Source: Embleya sp040605455 (lineage in GTDB: Bacteria; Actinomycetota; Actinomycetes; Streptomycetales; Streptomycetaceae). From it: DNA of 40,393 nt. This document shows, piece by piece, positions 7,774 through 23,884 of the stretch; within the stretch, counting starts at the first letter, position 1, and each line of letters opens with the position of its first letter. Made by a program: the position numbers and the translations under genes. Under the pieces are notes generated by a model that saw only the letters and a program-made list of their open reading frames with translations, was not told the DNA's origin and searched no databases. Location of the stretch: the NCBI RefSeq assembly GCF_040605455.1, contig NZ_JBEXCV010000075.1:1-40393 (forward strand), in the 5' to 3' direction.

Positions 7774-8802
7774 ATGCCCTCATCTCATCGCTCGCTCACG
7801 ACCGCCCGGCGGCGCGTGGTTCGGCTGCTCGCCGGGGCGGGGGCGGCCGGTTTGCTGCTCACCGGGTGCGGTTCCGACTCCGACTCCAAGTCCGACGCCA
7901 AGCCCGCCGCGAGCCAGGGCAACGGCGCGCCGGCAGGCGGCGACTCGGCCGGCGGCACCCGCACCGTCAAGGACGCGACCGGTACCGCGGTCCAGGTGCC
8001 GGCGAGCCCCAAGCGCATCGTGGTGCTCACCCAGGAGGACCTGGACGCGGTGCTCGCGCTCGGCGTCAAGCCGGTCGGGATCACCAACGGCCAGGGTCTG
8101 GACAAGCCGCCCGCCTACCTGGCCGACAAGGTCAAGGGCATGGAGGTGGTCGGGAACCTACTCCAGCCGGTGATGGACAAGGTGATCGCGGCCAAGCCGG
8201 ACCTGATCCTGGCCGGCGACATGCAGGATGAGCAGGTGCTCAAGCAGCTGCGCAAGATCACGCCGGCGACGCTGGTCACGATGGCCCCCACGGACGACTG
8301 GAAGTTGTCCTTCCGCGGCATCGGCAACGCGGTCAACAAGCTGGACCAGGCGAACAAGGTGATCACCGACTACGAGGCCAAGGCCAAGAAGACCGGCGAG
8401 GACCTGACCGCGAACAAGGGCGCCGCGGTGAGCATCGTGCGCTGGAACCCGAACGGCCCGAGCTGGATGGAGAAGCGCCAGTTCGCCAGTGGCGTCGCGC
8501 TCGACATGGGGCTGACCCGGCCCAAGGCGCAGGACAAGGACGGCAACGCGCACACTCCCGCGCTCAGCCTGGAGAAGATCGCCGAGATCGACGGGGACTG
8601 GCTGTTCCTGGGCACACTCACCGCCGACGGTGCGAGCGCGCTCAAGGAGGTCCAGGAGAAGCCCGCGTACAAGGAGTTGAACGCGGTCAAGAAGAACCAC
8701 GTGGTCACCGTGGACGGTTCGGTGTGGTCCACCCGGGGCGGTCCGCTGGCTGCCGACGTGGTGCTCGGCGACATCACCAAGGCGCTGTCCGCCACCTCCT
8801 GA
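7774..8802 (+). CDS. Siderophore-binding lipoprotein (FepB/FecB-like)
   Basis: 342 residues from ATG 7774. The N-terminus has a twin-arginine-like basic stretch (ARRRVVRLL), a hydrophobic segment and the lipobox LLTGC with Cys32, so the mature protein is membrane anchored. A Ser/Asp/Gly-rich linker to about residue 60 precedes a class III binding-protein fold: KRIVVLTQEDLDAVLALGVKPVG, then KPDLILAGDMQDEQVLKQL, and the C-terminal half with KIAEIDGDWLFLGT and GGPLAADVVL. These are characteristic of FepB/FhuD-type receptors for ferric catecholates or hydroxamates. The iron box upstream and the Fes esterase downstream point to the cluster's own catecholate as ligand. Its likely permease partner is 23 kb away at 30857. 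Confidence 0.92.
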   Translation: MPSSHRSLTTARRRVVRLLAGAGAAGLLLTGCGSDSDSKSDAKPAASQGNGAPAGGDSAGGTRTVKDATGTAVQVPASPKRIVVLTQEDLDAVLALGVKPVGITNGQGLDKPPAYLADKVKGMEVVGNLLQPVMDKVIAAKPDLILAGDMQDEQVLKQLRKITPATLVTMAPTDDWKLSFRGIGNAVNKLDQANKVITDYEAKAKKTGEDLTANKGAAVSIVRWNPNGPSWMEKRQFASGVALDMGLTRPKAQDKDGNAHTPALSLEKIAEIDGDWLFLGTLTADGASALKEVQEKPAYKELNAVKKNHVVTVDGSVWSTRGGPLAADVVLGDITKALSATS

Positions 8803-8822
8803 TCCGCCGTCATCGGCAGCGA

Positions 8823-8857
8823 CCGGCCCCGGGACGCCTCGCGCGCCCCGGGGCCGG
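8823..8857 (+). terminator. Terminator-like hairpin after the receptor gene
   Basis: Perfect 11-base stem: CCGGCCCCGGG at 8823-8833 pairs with CCCGGGGCCGG at 8847-8857 across a 13-base loop, 20 bases past the receptor stop. There is no T-run, as usual in actinomycetes. It may reduce read-through into the esterase gene. Confidence 0.6.
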
Positions 8858-8985
8858 GCCCGTTTCGGGACCCGGACGCCCCCGGTTCGGCACCGCCGCC
8901 CGGACGCCCCGGTTCGATCCGGGCGCCTTGGTTCGACCCCGCCACCCGATCGCCCCTTTCGTCTTCACGCAGAAAGCCGAGCATC

Positions 8986-10209
8986 ATGGACACCCCGATC
9001 CTGCACGCGCTGACCGAGGCGGTCGCCGCCGGACGCGCCTACACCCGCGCCGAGTTCTGGGCCCGCGTCGAGGCGGTCGGTGCTCCGCTGGTCGAGCCGG
9101 ACCCGTCCGACCCCGGACAGCGCCTGGTCACCTTCGTGTGGCGGGACGACCCGGAGGTGCCCGCCGACGACGTGCTCGCGCTGCTGCACACGTTCACCGA
9201 TCGGGACCGGCACGCGGGCGATCTGACGCCGCATCTGATGCGCCGACTGCCCGGGACCGATGTGTGGGCGCTCACCCATCGGCTGCCCGCTGATCTGCGT
9301 GCGTCGTACCAGTTCTTCGTCGGCACCGGTCCGCGCGAGCAGATCCTGCGCACCGACCGTATTGCCTGGCTGGGCGTACTGGATGGCGCGGTGCCCGACC
9401 CGTACAACCACGCGCCGACCCTGGCCGCGCGGGACGGCCGCAACCCGTCGTCGGTGCTGGCGCTCCCGGACGCGCCCGTGCAGCCGTGGGTGCGCCGGCG
9501 GCCGGGTGTACCGCGCGGGTCGCGGCTGGACACGACGGTGGACGGTCGCCGGGTGAGCGTGCTGGTGCCCGCCGGCATCCCACGAGAGCCCTATCGGGTG
9601 GCGGTGTTGCTGGACGGCGAGGTCTGGGGGTCGGTGCTCGACATCGGCGACACGCTGGACAACCTGCACGCCGAAGGCCGGATCCCGCCGACCGTCGCGC
9701 TGCTCGTGGACACCATGGGGCGGAATCGGCGGATCGCCGATCTCACGTGCGGCGAGGCGTTCGTGGACTGGCTGGCGGACGTGTTGTTGCCATGGGCCGG
9801 TCGGCAGTACGGGGTGGACGCGGATCCCGCGCGCACGGTGATCGTCGGGCAGAGCGCGGGCGGCCTGACCGCTGCCTTCGCGGCTCTGCGTCGACCGGAT
9901 CGGTTCGGCAACGTGCTGTCCCAGTCCGGGTCGTTCTGGTGGCCCGACCCGGACGAGAGCAACGACGGCCCCGAGTGGCTGACCCGGCGGTTCGCGGCTG
10001 CCGAACGGTTGCCGATCCGGTTCCACCTGGAGGTGGGGTTGCTGGAGTGGATGTTGGTCGCCGAGAACCGGCGCCTGCGCGATGTGCTCCTCGAACGCGG
10101 CTACCCACTCACCTACACCGAGTTCGACGGCGGCCACGACTACGCCTGCTGGCGCGGCGGGCTCGCCGTCGGACTCGTCGGCCTGCTGTCAGCCTCGGCC
10201 GGGGGCTGA
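8986..10209 (+). CDS. fes: Fes-like ferric-siderophore trilactone esterase
   Basis: 407 residues from ATG 8986. The N-terminal 170 residues match the Fes/IroD cap (TFVWRDDP, YQFFVGTGPREQILRTDRIAWL, DPYNHAPTLAARDG). The alpha/beta-hydrolase part has the nucleophile elbow GQSAGG with Ser290 (GxSxGG, as in enterochelin esterases), QSGSFWWPDPDE, and GGHDYACWR with the catalytic His384. The family opens the lactone of cyclic ferric catecholates in the cytoplasm to release iron. Its presence supports a cyclic ester product from the NRPS. It follows the receptor gene by 183 bases with a hairpin between, so it may have its own promoter or depend on read-through. Its 3' end overlaps the convergent exporter gene by 21 bases. 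Confidence 0.93.
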   Translation: MDTPILHALTEAVAAGRAYTRAEFWARVEAVGAPLVEPDPSDPGQRLVTFVWRDDPEVPADDVLALLHTFTDRDRHAGDLTPHLMRRLPGTDVWALTHRLPADLRASYQFFVGTGPREQILRTDRIAWLGVLDGAVPDPYNHAPTLAARDGRNPSSVLALPDAPVQPWVRRRPGVPRGSRLDTTVDGRRVSVLVPAGIPREPYRVAVLLDGEVWGSVLDIGDTLDNLHAEGRIPPTVALLVDTMGRNRRIADLTCGEAFVDWLADVLLPWAGRQYGVDADPARTVIVGQSAGGLTAAFAALRRPDRFGNVLSQSGSFWWPDPDESNDGPEWLTRRFAAAERLPIRFHLEVGLLEWMLVAENRRLRDVLLERGYPLTYTEFDGGHDYACWRGGLAVGLVGLLSASAGG

Positions 10210-11670
10210 GGCGCCGGCCGGATCGGCCCGGGCCGCCTCGGTGTCGTCGTCCCCGAACGGCGGCGGAGCCGGCGCCTCGTGCGGCAGCCGCAGCGCGAAC
10301 ACCGCGCCGAGTGCGACCAGTGCGGCGGTGATCCAGATGGCCGCGCGGTACGGCCCCGGCGAACTCGCGTCGTGGCCCGACCCGCCACCCGCCTCGATCA
10401 CCGCGGCGCCGGCTGCGATCCCGAGCGAGCCACCGAGCGTGCGCACGATGGTGAACAGGGCCATCGCGTGTCCCATGTCCGGCGGTTCGATCTCGCCGAA
10501 GCCGGCGATCTGTACGGTCAGCACCGCGGTGCCGAGCACGAGCCCGACACAGAACATCAACACCCGTACCGCCCAGGCGTTGTCGGCGACCCCGGGCAGG
10601 GCCAGCGCGCCGAACACCAGCGCGGCCGACAACAATGCCGGCGTGGCCAGTCGCCGCGGGCCGAGCCGGGGCAGCAGCCGGTCGACCACCTGTGATGCGA
10701 ACATGAGTCCGACCGCCTCGGGGAAGACTCCCAGGCCCGCGTCCAGCGCGGAGGCGCCGAGTGCCGCCTGATAGAGCAGCGGGAAGACGAACAGCACGCC
10801 CATCAGCCCGGCCGAGGTGACCAGGGCCAGTGCGGTCGCCGCGCCGAAGGCCCGGTCGGTCAGCAGTCGAAGTCGCAGCAGCGGTTCGGCCGTGCGCAGT
10901 TGGTGGGCGATCGCGACGACCAGCAGGACCAGGCCGAGGATCCCGGAGACCGCGATGGCCGGCGTGCTCCAGCCCTGCGACGGCCCGAAGCCCAACGCGT
11001 AGGTGAGCAGTCCGAGCGTGGGCGTGGTGAGCCTGAAGCCGGTCCGGTCGAACGGGCCGACCACACCCGCCCGGTGCTCGCGCAGCCCGAACACGCCGAG
11101 CAACACGGCGGCCGTGCCGATCGGCACATTGACCAGGAACAGCCAGTGCCAAGACAGGTGTTCGGTCAAGAAGCCGCCCAGCGGCGGGCCCAGCGCGGGC
11201 ATCAGCGCGGTCGGCACGATCAGCCACTTGGCCAGCCGCATGCGCTCGTGCGGTGCGAACGCGGTGAACAGGATGGTCATGCCGACCGGAGTCAACAGAC
11301 CGCCCGCCAAACCCTGTACGACGCGGGCCAGGACCAGGGAGACCAGGTTCTGCGACAGCCCGCACGCGGCCGAGGCCGCGGTGAACACGGCGAGCGAACC
11401 GAGGAAGACGCGCTTGGTGCCGAACCGATCGCTCAATCGCCCGGCGACCGGCAGCGCGGCCACCAGGGCGACCAGGAACGCCATCTCGACCGTGTTCGCG
11501 GCCACCGCGGGCCGATCGAAGTCCTCCGCGATGGTCAGCAGCGCCGGATTGACGATCGTCGAATCCAGGCCGTTCATGCACATCGCGGCGGTGTAGACGA
11601 CGATCACGATCCATCCACCGGCGCGTTTCCCGTCCGCCGGTGGAGCGGTTTCGAGGTGTTCCGCGGTCAC
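10189..11670 (-). CDS. MFS exporter, DHA2/EmrB type, probable siderophore efflux
   Basis: 493 residues from GTG 11670. About fourteen hydrophobic segments are visible, the DHA2 arrangement. The intracellular motif GRLSDRFGTKRVFLGSLAVF after TM2 is motif A of the major facilitator family, and ALGPPLGGFL is the antiporter motif C. MNGLDSTIVNPAL in TM1 is the DHA2 signature. It is translationally coupled to the MbtH gene through the overlap GTGA and so belongs to the iron-controlled NRPS operon, the place where siderophore exporters (EntS/YmfD functional analogues) are usually found. Export of the product is therefore an inference from context. The 3' end overlaps fes tail-to-tail. Confidence 0.9.
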   Translation of the reverse strand: MTAEHLETAPPADGKRAGGWIVIVVYTAAMCMNGLDSTIVNPALLTIAEDFDRPAVAANTVEMAFLVALVAALPVAGRLSDRFGTKRVFLGSLAVFTAASAACGLSQNLVSLVLARVVQGLAGGLLTPVGMTILFTAFAPHERMRLAKWLIVPTALMPALGPPLGGFLTEHLSWHWLFLVNVPIGTAAVLLGVFGLREHRAGVVGPFDRTGFRLTTPTLGLLTYALGFGPSQGWSTPAIAVSGILGLVLLVVAIAHQLRTAEPLLRLRLLTDRAFGAATALALVTSAGLMGVLFVFPLLYQAALGASALDAGLGVFPEAVGLMFASQVVDRLLPRLGPRRLATPALLSAALVFGALALPGVADNAWAVRVLMFCVGLVLGTAVLTVQIAGFGEIEPPDMGHAMALFTIVRTLGGSLGIAAGAAVIEAGGGSGHDASSPGPYRAAIWITAALVALGAVFALRLPHEAPAPPPFGDDDTEAARADPAGASAPGRG

Positions 11671-11868
11671 CGCGCGGCCGGGCTGAGGTCGGTCCAGTGC
11701 TCGGTGATCCAATCCAGCGCCACCGAGCGTGCGCACGGCCCGTGCACGCCGGTCCAGCCGTCCGGCACGGCGGCGAAGTCCGGCCACAGCGAGTGCTGCC
11801 CGAGGTCGTTCAGCAGAACCAGGAACTCGCCCGTGTCGTCGTCGAACGGGTTCGTCGCGGTTTCGTGG

Positions 11869-11882
<14 letters not shown>
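11667..11882 (-). CDS. mbtH: MbtH-like protein
   Basis: 71 residues from ATG 11882, the normal size. It carries the family pattern NPFDDDTGEFLVLLND, then SLWPDF and VPDGW, and WTDL near the end. MbtH proteins bind adenylation domains and are needed for their solubility or activity in the cytoplasm. The start lies inside the NRPS gene (14-base overlap) and the stop overlaps the exporter start by four bases, so the three genes are translationally coupled and made together under iron limitation. Confidence 0.96.
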
Positions 11883-19293
<7,411 letters not shown>

Positions 19294-19356
19294 GGTGTGG
19301 AGACTCCCCGGGCGCGACGACGACGGGCGGCACGTACCGACCCTCGGCACGTGAAG

Positions 19357-19375
19357 TTAGGTAAGCCTAAGCTAT
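19357..19375. promoter_or_regulatory. Iron box shared by NRPS operon and M20 gene
   Basis: TTAGGTAAGCCTAAGCTAT matches 15 of 19 positions of the DtxR/IdeR/DmdR operator. It lies almost exactly midway between the divergent starts (NRPS 19293, M20 hydrolase 19437). One bound dimer pair could repress both directions. Confidence 0.85.
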
Positions 19376-19436
19376 CTTTCGAGGGTTCGTCAGGGTGCCC
19401 CCGGGGCGAAGAAATCTCGATGAAGCGGAGCGGAAC

Positions 19437-20618
19437 ATGAGCGTGGCCGACGTTGTGGACCGACCGGCCTCGGATGCCGACCGGGCCGCGATCCGCGATC
19501 GGGTCCGGGAAAACCAGGACGAACTGCTCGCGCTCAGCCGGCGCATCCACGCCCACCCGGAGCCGGCGTTCGCCGAACACCGGGCCGCCGAGTGGTGCGC
19601 CGACCTGCTGCGCGCCCACGGCTACGCGGTCACCGCGCCCGCGTACGGCCTGGACACGGCCTTCGTCGCGAGCATCGGCTCGGGCCCGATCACCGTCGCG
19701 ATCGCCTGCGAGTACGACGCGCTGCCCGGGATGGGCCACGCGTGTGGACACAACCTGATCGCGGCGGCCGGTGTCGGCGCGGCACTCGCGCTCGGGCCTG
19801 CCGCGGACCGACTCGGGCTCACCGTGCGCGTGGTCGGCACCCCGGCCGAGGAGCGCGGCGCGGGCAAGGCGTTGCTCCTGGAAGCGGGCGCGTTCGACGG
19901 CGTGGACGCGGCGATGATGGTGCACCCGTGCCCGTTCGAGGTGGCCGAGTTCCGCTCCTTCGCGCTCGGCACGCTGTCCGTGGAATACCTCGGCACCGCC
20001 GCGCACCCGAGCCTGAATCCACACGAAGGCCGCAGCGCCGCCGACGCACTGACGGTGGCTCAGGTCGCCCTGGGCCTGCTGGGGCGGCAGTTGCCCGCGG
20101 ACTGGCGGGTACACGGCATCACCACGGCGGCCGGCATCTCGCCCAACGCGGTGCCGGACCGGGCCACCGCCGAATACGAACTGCGCACCACCGACGCGGC
20201 CCATCTGGCCGAACTACGCACCCGCGTCGAGGCGTGCTTCCGCGCCGGCGCCCTCGCCATCGGCTGCGAGGTCCGGCTGACCCGCCCGGAGCCGGACTAC
20301 CTCGACTTCCGCACCGACCCGACCCTGATCGCCCTGTGGCGGGCCAACGCCCGGGAGTTGGGCCGCCCGGACCCGATCGAGCGGCCCCCCTTCGCGTGCA
20401 CCGACATGGGCAATGTCTCGCACACCGTCCCCACCATCCACCCGGTCCTGGACATCACCGGCGGCACATGCGGCCCACACGAGCCGGCCTTCGCCGAGGC
20501 CGCCGTCTCCCCGGCCGCCGACCGCGCCATCCTCGACGGCGCCACCGCCATGGCCTGGACCGCCGCGGACTACGCCCTCCTGCGCCGAGGCGGCGGAGCG
20601 GGCGCCACGGGAGGATAG
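19437..20618 (+). CDS. M20-family (M20D-like) metal-dependent amidohydrolase
   Basis: 393 residues from ATG 19437, with GCGGAGCGG just upstream. The metallopeptidase fold shows GMGHACGHN with His101, Cys103 and His105, then TPAEERGAGK with Glu138-Glu139, and a dimerisation domain near residues 180-300 (GTAAHPSLNPHEGRSAADAL). The C-terminal CGPHEPAF supplies a late metal-ligand-type His. M20D enzymes (AbgB, amino-acid amidohydrolases) cleave N-acyl amino-acid or small peptide amides in the cytoplasm; there is no signal peptide. It diverges from the NRPS across a common iron box. That suggests a role in maturing, editing or recycling the acyl-amino-acid siderophore; this function is inferred from position only. 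Confidence 0.87.
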   Translation: MSVADVVDRPASDADRAAIRDRVRENQDELLALSRRIHAHPEPAFAEHRAAEWCADLLRAHGYAVTAPAYGLDTAFVASIGSGPITVAIACEYDALPGMGHACGHNLIAAAGVGAALALGPAADRLGLTVRVVGTPAEERGAGKALLLEAGAFDGVDAAMMVHPCPFEVAEFRSFALGTLSVEYLGTAAHPSLNPHEGRSAADALTVAQVALGLLGRQLPADWRVHGITTAAGISPNAVPDRATAEYELRTTDAAHLAELRTRVEACFRAGALAIGCEVRLTRPEPDYLDFRTDPTLIALWRANARELGRPDPIERPPFACTDMGNVSHTVPTIHPVLDITGGTCGPHEPAFAEAAVSPAADRAILDGATAMAWTAADYALLRRGGGAGATGG

Positions 20619-20807
20619 GACCCGGGTGCCCTGTCCCGGTGAGAGCGATCCCGAGATCGGTCTCCGACCTGCGAGGGGCGGAGCGAGTGGGCCAAGGACC
20701 GTTTGGTGCTCCCGGTCCATCTGCTCCGGATTGGCAAGGGTCGGGCTTGTGTCTCGCTCCATTCGCCCCGACCGCGTCGGGTGGGTTGTCCGTGGTGGTC
20801 GTGGTGT

Positions 20808-20906
20808 CCTACCGCGTTTGCGGGCGGACTCGTGGCCTTCGAGGGTGCGGTCGCGGATGTATTCGCGTTCCACGCCGGACATCGCGGCGAGCACCGTGAA
20901 GATGAA
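20808..20906 (-). pseudogene. Serine recombinase (resolvase) fragment
   Basis: About 33 codons on the reverse strand read like the end of a resolvase catalytic domain and the start of its long helix: FTVLAAMSGVERE followed by YIRDRTLEGHESARKRGR. This matches the serine recombinase pattern F..LA..ER..I..RT..G...AR..GR. The upstream catalytic Ser region and the downstream helix-turn-helix are missing: a terminator lies immediately 5' and the frame turns into unrelated sequence 3'. A scar of an old mobile element. Confidence 0.6.
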
Positions 20907-20931
20907 GCAAGAGATCGACGCCGCAGGCGTA

Positions 20932-20959
20932 GCCCCGTCCCCTCACGAGGGGACGGGGC
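20932..20959 (-). terminator. Strong terminator after the secreted nuclease gene
   Basis: A perfect 13-base stem, GCCCCGTCCCCTC at 20932-20944 with GAGGGGACGGGGC at 20947-20959 and a two-base spacer (effectively a four-base loop), starts 9 bases beyond the nuclease stop codon. It separates the nuclease block from the siderophore genes to its left. Confidence 0.8.
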
Positions 20960-20968
20960 CGGTATCCG

Positions 20969-23884
20969 TCAGTTGGTGAACGTGTGCGTGGCAGCCGGCG
21001 AACGGTTGCCCGCGGTGTCGATCGCGACCACCGTGAGGCTGTGCGTTCTGCCGGTGGGCAGGTCACTCAGCTGCAGGTCCAGGCTGCCGTGCAGCGCGCT
21101 GAGGACGACCGGCGCGCCGCCGTCGAGCCGGTACTCGAACGAGCCGACTCCCGCGCGGACGTCCGACGAGCGCAGCGTGAACCGGGCGGTGGGCCCGCCG
21201 ACCGCGGACGACGCGGCGGCGACCAGGTTCGTCGTTCCGTTGACGTCGACCGAGACGCTTCCGTCGCGCCGGTGGTACACGTTGCTCGCGACGTGCGGTG
21301 CGGCGAGCACGGTGCCCTGGCCCAGGCCGGCGAGATCGGCCGTCGAGCCCGCGGCGGCGGCCGGCTGGGCCACACCGAACCCGCCCGAGCCGTCGCCCGG
21401 ATGGACCTGCGCGGCGCCCGCCCGGTCGCGTACCAGCAGATCGGCCTTGCCGTCGCCGGTGAACTCGCCGGCGTACACGCCGGTCGCGTCGCGCCAGCCC
21501 GGCCCCGACGGCGTGCCGAGGACGGTCGCGGGGCCGATGCCGGACGCGCTGCCCGCGTGCAGCGTCGCGCGCCCGTCGGTGTGGCGCACCACGACGTCGG
21601 AGTACCGCGTGCCGCGGAAGGGTGCCGTGACGACGTCGGCGACCGTCGTCCAGTCGACGTCCTTCATCACGGCGCCGGCCGGCTGAAGCACCCCGGGCTG
21701 TCCCGGAGTTCCCGGGTAGAGCAGCGCCCCGCCGGACTCGCGCGCCAGAACGTCCGGCGCGCCGTCGCCGTTGACGTCGCCGACGGCGAGGTCGAGGACC
21801 TGCGGCCCCCAGTTCGCGGCGATGCCGAGCGTCTTGTCGGCGCCGAAGCCGCCCTTGCCGTCGCTCGGCGCGTACGTCAGGGAACCCGCCGCCGGGCCGG
21901 TCACCCGCCGGTTGAGCAGGTCCGCCTTGCCGTCGCCGTTCACGTCCGCGACGAAGGTGCCCGCCGAGGTCGTCCACGTGTTGGTGTACGCGGACTTGAG
22001 CCACTTCGGCGCCTCGAAGGCGGTCGGCGTCGTGCCGGTGGCCTTGAGGAGTTCGATCTGTCCCTGACCGGGCACGGTCGCGCCGGCGTACTGGTTCGAC
22101 CAGCGCACCACCAGGTCCGACCGGCCGGGCGTGGTGAACGCGCCGGCCGTGAAGTCCTCTGCGGCCGCGTACTGCCGTCCCGCGGCCGGCACGGGCGTGA
22201 AGCCCGCCCAGTTGCGCCCGTCGGCGATGCCGGTGACGGCGGTCGGGAAGCCGCCCCTGCCGTCGCCCGGGTACAGCGTCAGGCCGCCGGCGGTGTCGCG
22301 GACCAGGACGTCGGAGGTGCCGTTGCCGTCGAAGTCCCCGGCCACCAGGTCCGCGGCGTTCGTGAGGTTGTCGGTGCCCGCGAGCGTGAGCGCGACCGGC
22401 GCGCTCATGGCGTACGCGCCGCCCGCCGCCTTGGCGACGGTCTGTACGGTGATCCGGCCGTCGTTCCAGCGCACGATCAGGTCGGCGCTGGTGGCGCCGA
22501 AGACGTGGGCGAAGGCGACACCGGCCGCGTTCGTCCACGAGTCGACGGGCAGCAGCGGCACCGACGACGTCAGCAAAGCGCCCCTGCCGTCGCCCGGGTA
22601 GAACGTCACGTTGCCCGAGTTCCAGCGCACCAGCAGATCTCCGTTGCCGCTGCCGGTGAAGTCGCCCGCGGTGATGCCGGCTGCCTGCGACCATCCGGCC
22701 GCCAGCTGCCGTCCCGCGCCGAACGTGCCGTCGGCGTTGGACGGGTAGCGGCGCACGGTGCCGTCGGCGAACCGCAGCACCATGTCGGCCGTCCCGCCCG
22801 CGGTGAAGTTGCCCGCGGTACGGTCGACGGCGTTCGCCCAGTCGTTGCCCGGCCGGACGATCGTCGGCGCCACCTGCACCGTCGGCGTGGCCGGCGCTCC
22901 CGTGTCGCGGGCTCGGCGCAGCTCCGTGCGGTACATCTGGTGGTCGGACAGGCTGCTGCCGTCCCGTCCCCGCACGTCGAGCGTCTCGGTGAGGCCGGGC
23001 ACGAAGTCCGCCGCGCCGGCGAAGATGTAGTCGAACTTGCGGCCGGACTCGGCCGGCAGCGTCGTCACCCGACCCGAGCGGCAGGCGGCGAGCGGCCGGC
23101 ACGCGGGAGTGAAGTGGTCGCGGGCGGTCTCGTCCGCCTCGACGAACGCCCCGATGCCGTCCTGCGCCTGGTAGAGCGCGCCCAGGTTCGGGTCGCCGGG
23201 ATCCGCGTTGAAGTCGCCGGCGAGGATCGTCGGGATGCCGCGGCCCCAGAACTGCAGCCGGTTCAGCACCTGCGGCACGCCCTGGGACCGCAGCCCGCCG
23301 ACGCCGCCGTCGAGATGCACGTTGCAGGAGAGGTAGTCCCCCCAGTCGGCGTTGATCGCCTTCGCGCAGATGAGCGGACGCGGCTCCTTCGCCGCGTCGA
23401 CCGGGTACAACACCTGGCTGTAGAACGTCGGGCTCTGTCCCGCCCGCACCAGCAGCGCGGCGCCGAACGACGTGCCGTCGCCGCCCCACTTGAGGCAGCC
23501 CTTCTGGTCGGGCTTGAGCGCGACCGCCTTCAGGTAGCGGACCTGGTAGCCCGGCAGCGCCTGGGTCAGCAGGTCGGCTTGGCCCTGGCACACCTCCTGG
23601 AGGTCGACGACGTCCGGGTTGTACGCGGTGATCGCCTGCGTCAACGACGCGGACCAGTCCGCCGGGGACAACTTCGACTGACACTTGGACTGGCCGCAGA
23701 TGTTGTACGTGACGACCTTGAGCGGCGGAGCGGCGAAGCCGCGACGGGGACCGCTCGCGTCCGCGTTCGGCGTCGACTCCAAGGCGATCGCCACCGCGCC
23801 CGCCACCATCAGCAACGAGGCCGAGATCGCGGCGACGGTCCTGGGTTTTGCCCGATGTCGTCCGCGCGCGAACAGACGCTTCAT
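20969..23884 (-). CDS. Secreted DNase I-fold (EEP) hydrolase with VCBS/FG-GAP repeats
   Basis: 971 residues from ATG 23884, with GAAAGG upstream. A basic N-terminus and hydrophobic segment to about residue 35 form a Sec signal. Residues about 54-325 are an endonuclease/exonuclease/phosphatase domain: TYNICG (Asn61), DLQEV (Glu97), CNVHLD (His190), GDFNADPG (Asp224, Asn226) and LSDHQM (Asp314-His315), all the expected catalytic positions. Residues about 345-870 hold many FG-GAP/VCBS blades such as GDFDGNGTSDVLVRD, DVNGDGKADLL and GEFTGDGKADLLVRD, predicted to make a calcium-binding beta-propeller. The last 90 residues resemble an Ig/Fn3-like module (SSFEYRLDGG-type). It could be an extracellular nuclease, phosphodiesterase or sphingomyelinase-like enzyme; substrate is unknown. 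No iron box precedes it. Confidence 0.88.
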   Translation of the reverse strand: MKRLFARGRHRAKPRTVAAISASLLMVAGAVAIALESTPNADASGPRRGFAAPPLKVVTYNICGQSKCQSKLSPADWSASLTQAITAYNPDVVDLQEVCQGQADLLTQALPGYQVRYLKAVALKPDQKGCLKWGGDGTSFGAALLVRAGQSPTFYSQVLYPVDAAKEPRPLICAKAINADWGDYLSCNVHLDGGVGGLRSQGVPQVLNRLQFWGRGIPTILAGDFNADPGDPNLGALYQAQDGIGAFVEADETARDHFTPACRPLAACRSGRVTTLPAESGRKFDYIFAGAADFVPGLTETLDVRGRDGSSLSDHQMYRTELRRARDTGAPATPTVQVAPTIVRPGNDWANAVDRTAGNFTAGGTADMVLRFADGTVRRYPSNADGTFGAGRQLAAGWSQAAGITAGDFTGSGNGDLLVRWNSGNVTFYPGDGRGALLTSSVPLLPVDSWTNAAGVAFAHVFGATSADLIVRWNDGRITVQTVAKAAGGAYAMSAPVALTLAGTDNLTNAADLVAGDFDGNGTSDVLVRDTAGGLTLYPGDGRGGFPTAVTGIADGRNWAGFTPVPAAGRQYAAAEDFTAGAFTTPGRSDLVVRWSNQYAGATVPGQGQIELLKATGTTPTAFEAPKWLKSAYTNTWTTSAGTFVADVNGDGKADLLNRRVTGPAAGSLTYAPSDGKGGFGADKTLGIAANWGPQVLDLAVGDVNGDGAPDVLARESGGALLYPGTPGQPGVLQPAGAVMKDVDWTTVADVVTAPFRGTRYSDVVVRHTDGRATLHAGSASGIGPATVLGTPSGPGWRDATGVYAGEFTGDGKADLLVRDRAGAAQVHPGDGSGGFGVAQPAAAAGSTADLAGLGQGTVLAAPHVASNVYHRRDGSVSVDVNGTTNLVAAASSAVGGPTARFTLRSSDVRAGVGSFEYRLDGGAPVVLSALHGSLDLQLSDLPTGRTHSLTVVAIDTAGNRSPAATHTFTN

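Noticed and set aside
4754..8173. A 1139-codon forward frame crossing several genes
   Set aside because: It runs through the glycosyltransferase, peroxiredoxin, protease and receptor genes, each of which has clear motifs in other frames.
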